This document shows positions 1 to 8,968 of a stretch of 64,000 nucleotides of DNA, one piece after another. Where the stretch lies: assembly GCA_905372865.1 (NCBI GenBank), contig CAJPQT010000006.1, forward strand, positions 1 to 64,000, written 5' to 3'. The position numbers and the translations under genes are program-made. This stretch comes from an uncultured Centipeda sp. GTDB taxonomy: Bacteria; Bacillota; Negativicutes; Selenomonadales; Selenomonadaceae. Under the pieces are notes generated by a model. The model saw only the letters and a list, made by a program, of their open reading frames with translations. It ran no database searches and had not been told where the DNA came from. The first letter of the stretch is position 1. The number at the start of each line of letters is the position of its first letter.

Positions 1-3000
1 TCTACGGCACGATCGAGGGCGGCAGGAACGTCTACCTCGTCAACCCGCACGGCATTCTCTTCGCGAAGGACTCGCAGGTGAATACGGGTGCACTCTACCT
101 CTCCACGGCGAATCCCGCCGACATTGCCACAGCGACGAACACATTCAAGGCAAACGGCACAAGCCCGCTTTCCGCGACCGCGCAGATGGGCGACGTACTG
201 AACCTCGGCACGGTAAAGGCGAGCAAACTCTACATCGAGGGCAAGAACGTCAAAGTCCTCAACACGGATGATGTAACGGACGCAAACGGCACGGCGCTCA
301 CGGGGGCGAACGTCACCATCCGCAGCGAGGATGCGCCGCACATCGGCTACGATGTCGCTAATACAACGACGAGGAACTTTACCGTAAACGGCGCAACGGT
401 CTCGAAGAATGTTTCCGACTATGCGAATGCGAACACCTCAAAATCTGCAAGCACGCGCGGGTGGGTTGTCCAGAACCTCGGCGGCACGGCGCATACGGAC
501 TATGACTATATGCGCGTGCATGATGTCTACGAGCTGCAGCACATGGACGCGAATCGGATTGATCCCGGGACTCCCGATCAGAAGGCGGTACTCGGCAGAT
601 ATATGCTCGCGAATGACATCGCGGCAAGCGAGACAAAGGACTGGGATCGGGGCTTTCAGCCGATTGGCGATTCTGATATCGGGTCCTTTAGGGGACGATT
701 TGACGGCGTAGGGTACACGATCACGGGGCTTACCATTAAGCCACCGACCGATACTATCGGGGAGATTTCTCGCGGGATGTTCGGATACACCAAGCAGGCG
801 GTCATCGAGAATGTCTCCCTGAAGGATGCCTCCGTGTCGGGAGTGCGGCAAGTCGGCGGCATTGTGGGAGCTGCAGAAGAGGGCTCTGTCATACGGAACG
901 TCTCCTTCAGCGGAGAGGTTCATGGAGACAATATCAGTGCCATGGTCGGCGGCATTGTGGGAAAGCTAAAACAAAGTACCCTTGAGAACGCCTACCATGC
1001 GGGCACGGTCGAAGGGAACTCTTTTGTCGGCGGCATTGTGGGCTTTGCGTATCAACAGAACACCATTCAGAACGTCCGAAATGCGGGCAAGGTCGTAGGA
1101 AATCAGAACCTCGGCGGCATTGTGGGAGCGGTACAGTATGACACCAATATTCGGAACGCACTGCAGACGGGAATCGTGGAGCAAAGATCGGGACAGAATG
1201 ATACGAACGTCGGCGGTGTTGTGGGACTTTTGGACGACAACAGCACGGTCACCCATGCCGTATGGAAGAAGGGCAGTGTAAAGGGGGGGAGCGGCGCTCC
1301 GATCGAGAACGGCGTCGGCAAAGTGTCGGGAAATAGTACAGCGACCGATGTTGAGAAGCGCAGCGAGACGCAGATGAAGCTGGCAGAGACGTATAAGGAC
1401 TGGAAGGACGGGAGCGGCAAGGCTCTCGTTGCCACCGAGGGCGGCAAGGGCACGCCGTGGCGCATCTACGACGGCAAGACCATGCCGCTCCTCACGGCAT
1501 TCCTCCGGACGAAGCATCTTGCAAACCGCGAGCAGGTCTACAACGGCACGGCTCCGACGATTGCGGGCGGCGACCATATTTCCCTCGATGCAGAGAAAAA
1601 CGTCGGCACATATCATGCCTACAGCGAGCAGTATGACATCATCGGCGGCGCGTACACCGTCAAGCCGAAGGAGCTGACGCTCGGCTTTACGAGCTACGCG
1701 CGCTTTCACAAGACCTATGACGGGGGACGCGATACCATCACGCGGACGCTCACGAAGGGGATGCACTATCGTCTCACGGGCTTTGTCAGCAGCGAGGACG
1801 AAGATAATATCGAACTGGCGGGTGGCGTCACGGGCAAGTATGCGGACAAGAACGCCGGCAAGGATAAGGAAGTGACGTTCCAAAATCTCGCGCTCACGGG
1901 CACGGGCGCGGGCAACTATACCGTTAAAAAGGCACGGGGCGTGGGGACAATCGCGCCGAAGCAGCTGAATCTCGCACTCGCGAGCGGCGCACGCTTTGAT
2001 AAGACCTATGACGGCAATGCAAACGTCACGCAGTCGCTCACAAAGGGGACGAACTATACCCTCACGGGCTTTGTCACGGGCGAGGGCAATGGCATCGCAC
2101 TCGGTTCTTCTACAGGCACATACAGCGACAAGAATGCCGCCGCAGACAAAACCGTCACCTTTGACGGGCTGACGCTCACAGGCACGGGCGCGGGCAACTA
2201 CACACTCGACAAGACTGCGCTCACGGGCATCGGCACAATCACAAAGCGTGCGCTGACCCTCGGCGCAGTCGCGTCGCAGAGTAAGACCTACGACGGCACG
2301 ACCGCCGCAGATACGTCGAAGTTCGGCGCGGTACTGAACAATGTCGTTGCGGGTGAGGAGAATCTTGTGAAGGCGACCGCCACGGGTGCGACGTATAACA
2401 GCAAGGATGTCGCGACGGCAGGCACAGTGGGCTATACGGGCGTTGCCCTCGCGGGTGCGGAGGCGGGGAACTACACGCTCGCCGCGACCACGGCGCAGGG
2501 CGCGGGCACGATCTCGCGGCGTGCGCTGACCGTTGATACCGTCGCGGCGCAGAGTAAGACCTACGACGGAACGATCGCCGCAGACACGTCGAAGTTCCAT
2601 GCGACGCTCGGCAATCTCGTCGCGGGCGAGGAGAACCTTGTCACAGCGACTGCTGCGGGCGCATCGTACAACGACAAGAACGTCGCGGCGGCAAATGCCG
2701 TGGGCTATACGGGCGTTGCGCTCACAGGCACGGGTGCGGGGAACTACAGTATTGCGAATACCGCGCAGGGTGCGGGCAGGATTACGGCGAAGCAGCTGAA
2801 CCTCGCGCTCGCGGGCGGCGCACGCTTTGATAAGACCTACGACGGCAATGCAAACGTGACGCAGTCCCTCACAAAGGGGACGAACTATACCCTCACGGGC
2901 TTTGTCGGCACGGAGGGCGACCATCTCGCACTGGCATCTGCCACGGGTACGTATACGTCGGGCAAAGACGCGAGGACAGATAAGGAAGTAACCTTCAAGA

Positions 3001-3815
3001 ACCTCACGCTCACGGGCACGGGCGCGACCAACTACACGCTGAACAAGACCACGCTCACGGGCACGGGCACGATCGCGCAGCGCACACTGACGCTCGGCGC
3101 TGTGGCGGGGCAGACCTTTGACAAGGTATACGACGGCACGCGGAATGCGGGCGACGCGTTGAAAAAGGGCGAGAACTATACCCTCTCGAACTTTGTGGAC
3201 GGCGAGGGCGCGGGCATCACGGTCACGAGCACAGGCACGGGCAACTATGCGGACAAGAACGTCGGCACACACGCGGTCACCTACACGGGGCTGACCCTCA
3301 CGGGTGCGGGCGCGGGCAACTATCGTCTGAATACGGCGACGCTCACGGGCACAGGCACAATCGCGCCGCGCACGCTGACGCTCAGCGCCGCGCCGCAGAG
3401 CATTGTGCAGGGCGCGCCGCTGCCCTCCTTCACGGGACGCGCGGAGGGCTTCGCCGACGGTGAGGACGAGCGCGTATTCGGTGCGGACGGCATCACATTT
3501 GGCACGACGCTGACGAATACCGATACGCCGGGCAGCTACGACATCATAGGGCGCGTCGGCAGCACGAGTGACGGTGTCGTCGGCAACTACCGCATTACGC
3601 AGGCGGCGGGCAATGCGCGTGCATTCAACATCGCCGCGCCCATGGCAGGCGGCATCCTTGCCGCACTCGTGCAGGATGCCGCGCCGCGCTTTGATATGGG
3701 CTTCGGACAGGAGGCCTATGTATTCGGCTTGCCGCGTCCCATCCCCACGGCAACGCTCGGCATCTATCGCTTCGATGCGGAACATGCCTTCGAAATTCAG
3801 GGGTTGCGTCTTTGA
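1..3815 (+). CDS. TpsA-type filamentous-hemagglutinin-like adhesin, 5' truncated
   Basis: Large secreted surface protein exported by the TpsB transporter encoded next. The frame is open from base 3, so the true start lies before the window. The first visible residues include VYLVNPHGILFAKDSQV, the hallmark end of the TPS/hemagglutination-activity domain. Then come about five GLUG-type repeats (VGGIVG cores, about 840-1230) and about six tandem YDG/MBG-type repeats of 85-90 residues (KTYDG and GAGNYT signatures, about 1690-3350), followed by a final MBG-like module. These repeats usually form beta-helical or stalk structures in exoproteins. The C-terminus (FEIQGLRL) carries no anchor. The gene ends 54 bases before the TpsB start and is very probably co-transcribed with it. 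The natural ligand cannot be told from sequence. Confidence 0.88.
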   Translation, partial: YGTIEGGRNVYLVNPHGILFAKDSQVNTGALYLSTANPADIATATNTFKANGTSPLSATAQMGDVLNLGTVKASKLYIEGKNVKVLNTDDVTDANGTALTGANVTIRSEDAPHIGYDVANTTTRNFTVNGATVSKNVSDYANANTSKSASTRGWVVQNLGGTAHTDYDYMRVHDVYELQHMDANRIDPGTPDQKAVLGRYMLANDIAASETKDWDRGFQPIGDSDIGSFRGRFDGVGYTITGLTIKPPTDTIGEISRGMFGYTKQAVIENVSLKDASVSGVRQVGGIVGAAEEGSVIRNVSFSGEVHGDNISAMVGGIVGKLKQSTLENAYHAGTVEGNSFVGGIVGFAYQQNTIQNVRNAGKVVGNQNLGGIVGAVQYDTNIRNALQTGIVEQRSGQNDTNVGGVVGLLDDNSTVTHAVWKKGSVKGGSGAPIENGVGKVSGNSTATDVEKRSETQMKLAETYKDWKDGSGKALVATEGGKGTPWRIYDGKTMPLLTAFLRTKHLANREQVYNGTAPTIAGGDHISLDAEKNVGTYHAYSEQYDIIGGAYTVKPKELTLGFTSYARFHKTYDGGRDTITRTLTKGMHYRLTGFVSSEDEDNIELAGGVTGKYADKNAGKDKEVTFQNLALTGTGAGNYTVKKARGVGTIAPKQLNLALASGARFDKTYDGNANVTQSLTKGTNYTLTGFVTGEGNGIALGSSTGTYSDKNAAADKTVTFDGLTLTGTGAGNYTLDKTALTGIGTITKRALTLGAVASQSKTYDGTTAADTSKFGAVLNNVVAGEENLVKATATGATYNSKDVATAGTVGYTGVALAGAEAGNYTLAATTAQGAGTISRRALTVDTVAAQSKTYDGTIAADTSKFHATLGNLVAGEENLVTATAAGASYNDKNVAAANAVGYTGVALTGTGAGNYSIANTAQGAGRITAKQLNLALAGGARFDKTYDGNANVTQSLTKGTNYTLTGFVGTEGDHLALASATGTYTSGKDARTDKEVTFKNLTLTGTGATNYTLNKTTLTGTGTIAQRTLTLGAVAGQTFDKVYDGTRNAGDALKKGENYTLSNFVDGEGAGITVTSTGTGNYADKNVGTHAVTYTGLTLTGAGAGNYRLNTATLTGTGTIAPRTLTLSAAPQSIVQGAPLPSFTGRAEGFADGEDERVFGADGITFGTTLTNTDTPGSYDIIGRVGSTSDGVVGNYRITQAAGNARAFNIAAPMAGGILAALVQDAAPRFDMGFGQEAYVFGLPRPIPTATLGIYRFDAEHAFEIQGLRL
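1956..2075 (+). repeat. Intragenic 120-bp direct repeat, copy A
   Basis: This stretch inside the adhesin gene encodes one YDG module start (ARFDKTYDGNANVTQSLTKG). It is almost identical at the nucleotide level to 2787-2906, with only a handful of mismatches. Such near-identical repeats 0.8 kb apart are substrates for slippage or recombination that would add or remove modules. Confidence 0.8.
2787..2906 (+). repeat. Intragenic 120-bp direct repeat, copy B
   Basis: Second near-identical copy of the module at 1956-2075. The remaining YDG modules are related at the protein level but more diverged in DNA, so this pair looks like a more recent duplication or conversion. Confidence 0.8.
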
Positions 3816-3868
3816 TGGGCGCATCCCCGTGCTTTCTTAAGGAATTGCTGATACAAGGAGGCCTTCCG

Positions 3869-5509
3869 TTGAAGATAAAAGAAAAACACGCGCGCTTTGG
3901 ACTTGCCGTGCCCCTCGCAGCGGTGCTTCTCCTGCCGAGCACAGCCTTTGCAGCGACGAATTTGCCGCAGTCCGATGTGCATCCGTCCGAAAAGGCACAA
4001 GAAAACGCACTCGAAAGCAGCCTGCCGACCGCAGGCGGCGGCAGTACAGCGGCAGCCTTTCGCCTCATGCGCATCGACATCGAGCAGGACGGCACGCAGC
4101 TCTCCGCTGCTGCGCTCGATGAAAGGACGGCACCGTACCTTCGCCGCACGCTCTCCGAAGCCGACATCAACGCGCTTCTCGCAGAGCTCACCCGGTACGC
4201 ACGCAGCCACGGCTATCCCGCCGCTGCCGCCTATCTCCCGCCGCAGACGAATGCGGAGGGCGCACTTGAGATCCGCATTCTCGCGGGACGCTATGGGAAA
4301 ATCACGATCGACAGCAGTGCCGCCATCGACGACGGACAGATCCGCCGCCTCGCCCACGCGCTCCATACGGGTGCACCCATCGAGGGACGACGGCTTGAAA
4401 AGGCTCTGTACAACATCGCCGCCCTCGGCGGCATCGAAGCGGCGGGACTGCTCTCGCCCGGCGCGGACTTTGGCACGAGCGACCTCACCATCCGCGTGCG
4501 GGACGGCAAGCGGCAGAGCTTCGTCCTCTACAGTGAGAACTACGGCAGCAAGACATCAGGACGTTACCGCTACGGCGCACAGGCGAGCCTGTCGAACCTC
4601 ACCCGCAGCGGCGATCGGCTGAGCCTTGCCGCGATGCTCTCGAACGAAGACCTCCGCAACTACAGCGTCACCTATACCCGCCCCGTCGGCGTGGGCGGCA
4701 CCGTGCTCGGCCTCGGTGTCAGCCGCATGGACTACGAGCTTTCGGGCGCATTTCGCCGCCTTGGCGCAGCAGGACACGCCGACACCGTGAGTCTCTTTGG
4801 CACATCGCCGCTCCTGCGCACCGCGCGGGACAGCGTCAGTCTCACCTACGGATGGGACTGGCGAAAACTCGAGGACGAGTACAAGAACGTCGGCATGACA
4901 CTCGAAAAGCACAGCAGTGCCGCGCATATCGGCGTACGCGGCGAGATGGTCCGCCCGCGCACGCGTCTGACCTACGACCTCACCGCCTATCATGGCACGA
5001 TTGCGTCCGACTCGGCGATGGCAGAGCGGCAGATGCGGCGTGCGGGGACAGAGGGCAGTTTTACCAAGGGCGTGCTGAATCTCGGCGTGCGGCAGGAACT
5101 CGGCGGACGTTTCCATCTGAACCTCAAGACACAGTTCCAGGCGGCGGGAGACAACCTCGACAGCTCCGAGGAGATCTACCTCGGCGGGGCAAATGGCGTG
5201 CGCGCCTACCCGCAGGGCGAGGGCTCGGGCGACAGCGGCTATCTTGCGAGTGCGGAGCTGGTCTATCGGACGGGCATCCCGCATCTCGATCTCAGCACCT
5301 ACTATGACACGGGTCATGTGATATACGCGCACGACGGCGCGGATGGCGGCACGACACTCAGCGGCTGGGGCATCGGTGTCAGTTACAGCCGACCCGGCGA
5401 CTACTTCCTGCGGCTCGATTGGGCGCGGCGCATCGGCCTCGCGCGGAACGCGAGCGAGGAGGCAAAGGCAAAGAACCGTCTCTGGTTCATGATCGGCAAA
5501 GTGTGGTAG
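3869..5509 (+). CDS. TpsB outer-membrane transporter (ShlB/FhaC/HecB family)
   Basis: Outer-membrane pore that exports the upstream TpsA adhesin. I chose the TTG at 3869: it has AAGGAGG at 3855-3861 with a 7-base spacer and yields a clean signal peptide (MKIKEKHARFGLAVPLAAVL, then an AFA cleavage site). The frame also opens at 3812, but that start lacks a ribosome site. Length is 546 aa, normal for the family. A POTRA region lies at about residues 60-190 (AALDERTAPYLRRTLSEADI, RILAGRYGKI), followed by a beta-barrel region with the FhaC-type plug strand EIYLGGANGVRAYP and a C-terminus ending in aromatic W. A strong terminator follows. Confidence 0.92.
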   Translation: MKIKEKHARFGLAVPLAAVLLLPSTAFAATNLPQSDVHPSEKAQENALESSLPTAGGGSTAAAFRLMRIDIEQDGTQLSAAALDERTAPYLRRTLSEADINALLAELTRYARSHGYPAAAAYLPPQTNAEGALEIRILAGRYGKITIDSSAAIDDGQIRRLAHALHTGAPIEGRRLEKALYNIAALGGIEAAGLLSPGADFGTSDLTIRVRDGKRQSFVLYSENYGSKTSGRYRYGAQASLSNLTRSGDRLSLAAMLSNEDLRNYSVTYTRPVGVGGTVLGLGVSRMDYELSGAFRRLGAAGHADTVSLFGTSPLLRTARDSVSLTYGWDWRKLEDEYKNVGMTLEKHSSAAHIGVRGEMVRPRTRLTYDLTAYHGTIASDSAMAERQMRRAGTEGSFTKGVLNLGVRQELGGRFHLNLKTQFQAAGDNLDSSEEIYLGGANGVRAYPQGEGSGDSGYLASAELVYRTGIPHLDLSTYYDTGHVIYAHDGADGGTTLSGWGIGVSYSRPGDYFLRLDWARRIGLARNASEEAKAKNRLWFMIGKVW

Positions 5510-5537
5510 AGCACGTCTCTCATACCGTGCTTTATAC

Positions 5538-5579
5538 AAAAACGAGGAATCCCTGCATATGCAAGGATTCCTCGTTTTT
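5538..5579 (+). terminator. Rho-independent terminator after tpsB (bidirectional)
   Basis: A 15-bp perfect stem (AAAAACGAGGAATCC against its complement) around a short self-complementary loop, ending in T5. It can act on both strands, so it may also stop transcripts coming from the minus-strand lipoprotein gene. Confidence 0.92.
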
Positions 5580-5592
5580 ATGGTTCTATGAT

Positions 5593-5794
5593 AAATGTTA
5601 CGGGAAGAATGCGGACAGTGATGCTCCTAAGCAAACCCTAGTGGAGCAAGCGGGAAAAGTGTGCGGTACGCCCCGCCGGACTTCTTTCGTTCAAGCGCAG
5701 CGCGTTTAAGAAGTCTGGCGGTATTTGAGCGTACAAGCACACGAACGCTTGCGCAACTAAGTGTTTGCGTGGAGCACGCATGTCCGTAACATTT
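5593..5794 (+). repeat. Long structured palindromic element, copy 1
   Basis: A 202-bp segment that folds end to end into one long interrupted hairpin. The outer arms are AAATGTTACGG (5593-5603) and CCGTAACATTT (5784-5794). Inner pairs include GCAAAC with GTTTGC, GCAAGCG with CGCTTGC, GTGTGC/GGTACG with CGTAC/GCACAC, and GGACTTCTT with AAGAAGTC. The tip carries CGTTCAAGCGCAGCGCG. A second copy at 47858-48029 keeps the tip and the AGTGGAGCAAGCGG motif but has different, still complementary stem sequences. It lies between the tpsB terminator and a convergent gene. No ORF is convincing here. It could be a structured RNA or a hairpin-type mobile repeat. Confidence 0.75.
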
Positions 5795-5811
5795 GACGTA
5801 GAGCCGTTTAT

Positions 5812-6552
5812 TTAGTTCTTATCATTCGGTGTGATGTCGATTGGTGAATCCTCGAGCACCTGCTGCTCCTCCTCGGGCTTGCGCTTGCGGAGAATGAAGA
5901 ATGCGCCTGCGCCGATCAGGACGATGACGAGGATGACGGTGCCGATGATCGCCGTCTTGTTCCAGAGGCGGAACGCGACCTCGATCTTCGACGACTCACC
6001 CGTCACGAGCGTCTTGCCGAGGTTCCATGTGAGCTGCTTGCCGTCGTTCTCCGAGCGGTCGGCGTTCGAGCTCGTGGGTGCGACGGGCAGCGTCATCTGA
6101 TAGGTGAACGTGATATTGCTCGCGAATGCGCCTGCGCCGCCGCCGTTCTGGCTGCCCTCGAAGAGCAGGTCAAAGTTGTAGTCCGTGTAGAAGAGGCTCT
6201 TGTTCACGGTGATGCCTGTGTTCTTGCCCTCGTTCGCCTTGAAGAAGTCATTCTCCGACAGCTTTTCGATCGTCGCATAGTGCTCCGTAATCTCGTAGCC
6301 CGACATGTTCTCCTTCGTCACGGGCGTAACCTGCGCGTCCGGATTTTTCGCCGTCGTCGCCGTCTTGCTCTGCTCGACAATCTCGGCGAGCATGGGCACG
6401 CTGACGAGCGTCGTCTTGAGGTCGGCGCTGCCGTTCTCGTTGATGACGACGTTCACATCGCCGCTGAAACAGCCGCTTGTGAGCGCGAGCGCACCGATCA
6501 TCAGTGCGCCCAGCAGCGTGCGCATGCGGTTTCTGCACGTTTCGATAAACAT
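5812..6552 (-). CDS. LppM-like membrane lipoprotein with C-terminal TM anchor
   Basis: Predicted 246-aa envelope protein of unknown function. It starts with a lipoprotein signal (LLGALMIGALALTSGC, lipobox LTSGC), followed by an extracytoplasmic domain opening with DVNVVINENGSADLKTT. That opening resembles the LppM/DUF3153 group, in which a beta-rich domain precedes a C-terminal membrane helix. Here the helix is AIIGTVILVIVLIGAGAFFI with a charged tail RKRKPEEEQQ. The start is supported by GGGAGG six bases upstream. It stands alone, diverging from cooS and converging on tpsB. The family match is from memory of motifs and is moderate. Confidence 0.7.
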   Translation of the reverse strand: MFIETCRNRMRTLLGALMIGALALTSGCFSGDVNVVINENGSADLKTTLVSVPMLAEIVEQSKTATTAKNPDAQVTPVTKENMSGYEITEHYATIEKLSENDFFKANEGKNTGITVNKSLFYTDYNFDLLFEGSQNGGGAGAFASNITFTYQMTLPVAPTSSNADRSENDGKQLTWNLGKTLVTGESSKIEVAFRLWNKTAIIGTVILVIVLIGAGAFFILRKRKPEEEQQVLEDSPIDITPNDKN

Positions 6553-6590
6553 AAAATACCTCCCAAATATCTCCCAACAAAGCCATTTTC

Positions 6591-6619
6591 ATTCTACATG
6601 AGCGCATCGCATTTTGCAA
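6591..6619 (-). promoter_or_regulatory. Sigma-A-type promoter of the lipoprotein gene
   Basis: Reading the minus strand: TTGCAA, 17-base spacer, TAGAAT, about 40 bases before the start codon at 6552. Confidence 0.6.
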
Positions 6620-6654
6620 GGTGACGATTGGCACAAAGTTTTTTTGCACAAGAG

Positions 6655-6683
6655 TTGACAAGAATACATATATGTTATATATT
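6655..6683 (+). promoter_or_regulatory. Sigma-A-type promoter of cooS
   Basis: TTGACA, 17-base spacer, TATATT, followed by an AT-rich 45-base leader and AGGAG before the ATG at 6731. The leader contains two related segments (ATATATGTTATA at 6668 and ATATATGTGTTATA at 6700) that could be operator half-sites, though AT-richness makes this weak. Confidence 0.7.
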
Positions 6684-6730
6684 TGCACGCATATAAAAAA
6701 TATATGTGTTATAAAATAGGAGATGGGACA

Positions 6731-8968
6731 ATGGCAGTGAACACGGGAGCAGGAAGCCACGGGCATGAGCACGCCCACGGTCACGATCATGTGCATGGGC
6801 ATGCACACGCCCACGCGCATGACGGGCATACGTACGAACATCATCACCACGATCACGACCATGCACATGGGCACAGTCACGACCACGATCATGCGCATGA
6901 GCACGGCACATGGCAGCCGCACACGCATGACGCGGCACATCCGCACGTCCACGGCGGTGTGAACGACTACATGAAGGCGGTCTCGGACTACCGCAAGACG
7001 TTCCCGTCGAAGCAGGATGTTCTCGAACAGACCCCCGACCCCGCCGTGCGCGAGATGTTGCTGCACATGGAGCAGATCGGCTGCGATACGGCGTTCGACC
7101 GCTTTGACAAGCAGCAGCCGCAGTGTGCGTTCGGCATGGCGGGGGTCTGCTGCAAGAACTGCAACATGGGGCCGTGCAAGATCACACCGAAGAGCCCGCG
7201 CGGGATCTGCGGCGCGGATGCCGATCTCATCGTTGCCCGCAACCTCCTGCGCAGTGCGGCGGGCGGCGTGGCACAGCACGGTGCTCATGCACGCGAGGTT
7301 CTGCTCTCTCTGAAATTCGCAGCCGAGGGTAGGCTGAAGCTGCCTCTGCTCGGCGAAAAGCGCATCCGTGAGGTGTGCAAGGCGTTCGGCATCGAGACGC
7401 GCGGGCAGTCGACGAAGCGTCTCGCGAGCAAGCTCGCTGACGTGCTGCTTGAGGATCTCGCGCGTCCCATCCCCGGTGAGTATCGTTCTATTGCGGCACT
7501 TGCACCCGCCGAACGTAAGGAAGTGTGGGAGAAGCTCGACATTCTTCCCATCAGCGCGTATAACGAGGTGTTTGATGCGTTCCACCGTACAGGCTGCGGC
7601 ACGGACGGCGACTGGCAGAGCACGATGAAGCAGTTCCTGCGCTGCGGTCTGGCGTTCTGCTACACGGGTGTAGTCGCAGCAAACATCGCGACGGACGCGC
7701 TCTTCGGTGTCGGGCATCGCGCGACCTCGAAGGTCAACGTCGGCGCACTCAAAAAGGGCTGGGTCAATATCGCCGTCCACGGGCATCTGCCGACGCTTGT
7801 CAGCGAGATCGTTCGCATCGGCAAGACGGAGGAGTTTGTTCGGTTGGCAAAGGAGCACGGCGCGGAGGGGATTCAGTTCTACGGGATCTGCTGCTCGTGC
7901 CTTGCAGCGATGTACCGTTACGAGGGTGTCATTCCACTCTCGAACGCGGTTGGTGCGGAGCTGGTGCTCGGCACGGGGGCACTCGATCTCTGGGTCGCGG
8001 ACGTGCAGGACGTGTTCCCGTCTATTATGGATGTGGCACACTGCTTTAAGACGACGGTTGTCACGACGAGCGATGCCGCACGTCTGCCGGGCGCGGAGCA
8101 CTACGCCTACGATCACCACCACTCCAATGTGGAGGACACGGAGAAGATCGCACGCAAGATTGTGACGCGTGCCATCGAGAGCTTTGCCGCACGGCGCGAC
8201 ATCCCTGTCTTTATCCCGGCATACGAGGTGACGGCAGAGATCGGATTCAGCGCGGAGTCCGTGCGCGAACGCTATAACGGATTTGGCGCAATTGCAGAGG
8301 CACTGAAGTCCGGGAAAATTCGCGGCATCGTGAACATGGTCGGCTGCAACAATCCACGCGTTGTCTACGAGCGTGCGATTGTGGACATCGCCGAGGAACT
8401 CATCAAGAACGATGTTCTCATCTTTACGAACGGCTGCGCCTCATTCCCCCTGTTGAAGCTCGGCTATTGCAGTCTGTCCGCGCTCGAAAAGACGGGCGCG
8501 GGGCTGCGTTCCGTCCTCGGGGAGGATCAGCCGCCCGTCTGGCACATGGGCGAGTGCGTAGACAACACGCGTGCCTCGACCATCCTCGGAGGAGTGGCGG
8601 CGGAGGCGGGCGTTGCGATCAAGGATATGCCGTACGCCTTCACCAGCCCTGAGTGGGCGAACGAAAAGGGTCTGGATGCCTCGCTCGCGTTCCGTCTGTT
8701 CGGCATCGACTCCTACCACTGTGTCGAGGCTCCGATTCACGGCTCGACGAATGTCATGAACTTCCTTAAGCGCGACACAAAGGAGACGCTCGGCGCGGTC
8801 ATGACCGTGGATACGGACGCGAAGCGTCTTGCTGCGAAGATTCTCGCGGATCTTGACGCACAGCGCGCGGCACTTGGCTGGGCAGAATGCGCGCCCCTTG
8901 CAGCGGCGGCGGACAGCTCGGCGGAGCTTGCCGAGACGGCGGAGGAACTGGCGGAGGTCGGTGCATGA
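6731..8968 (+). CDS. cooS: Anaerobic Ni-Fe CO dehydrogenase catalytic subunit (CooS) with His-rich N-terminus
   Basis: Homologue of the enzyme that oxidises CO to CO2 at a Ni-Fe-S C-cluster. I start at ATG 6731 (AGGAG upstream), giving 745 aa against about 630 for most CooS. Residues 10-74 hold 30 histidines (HGHEHAHGHDHVHG, EHHHHDHDH), a likely nickel-binding extension like the tail of CooJ-type chaperones. The cluster B/D region is intact (QCAFGMAGVCCKNCNMGPCK, then GICG). C-cluster ligands are seen at HGH (350-352), GICCSC (387-390), GCNN (C539), NGC (C569) and GEC (C609). The otherwise conserved DVQC motif reads DVQD, so the bridging Cys (C333 of the Carboxydothermus enzyme) is Asp427. 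No cooC, cooF or acs gene is adjacent. Activity is uncertain: it could be a variant clade with another role. Confidence 0.88.
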   Translation: MAVNTGAGSHGHEHAHGHDHVHGHAHAHAHDGHTYEHHHHDHDHAHGHSHDHDHAHEHGTWQPHTHDAAHPHVHGGVNDYMKAVSDYRKTFPSKQDVLEQTPDPAVREMLLHMEQIGCDTAFDRFDKQQPQCAFGMAGVCCKNCNMGPCKITPKSPRGICGADADLIVARNLLRSAAGGVAQHGAHAREVLLSLKFAAEGRLKLPLLGEKRIREVCKAFGIETRGQSTKRLASKLADVLLEDLARPIPGEYRSIAALAPAERKEVWEKLDILPISAYNEVFDAFHRTGCGTDGDWQSTMKQFLRCGLAFCYTGVVAANIATDALFGVGHRATSKVNVGALKKGWVNIAVHGHLPTLVSEIVRIGKTEEFVRLAKEHGAEGIQFYGICCSCLAAMYRYEGVIPLSNAVGAELVLGTGALDLWVADVQDVFPSIMDVAHCFKTTVVTTSDAARLPGAEHYAYDHHHSNVEDTEKIARKIVTRAIESFAARRDIPVFIPAYEVTAEIGFSAESVRERYNGFGAIAEALKSGKIRGIVNMVGCNNPRVVYERAIVDIAEELIKNDVLIFTNGCASFPLLKLGYCSLSALEKTGAGLRSVLGEDQPPVWHMGECVDNTRASTILGGVAAEAGVAIKDMPYAFTSPEWANEKGLDASLAFRLFGIDSYHCVEAPIHGSTNVMNFLKRDTKETLGAVMTVDTDAKRLAAKILADLDAQRAALGWAECAPLAAAADSSAELAETAEELAEVGA

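Noticed and set aside
966..3824. 952-codon minus-strand ORF opposite the adhesin gene
   Set aside because: Arg/Ala-rich translation without any domain; it mirrors high-GC codon structure of the plus-strand gene, which has clear homology.
6668..6713. Repeated ATATATG(TG)TTATA before cooS as a CooA/FNR-type site
   Set aside because: Does not match a known consensus well and the region is almost pure AT, so chance is likely.
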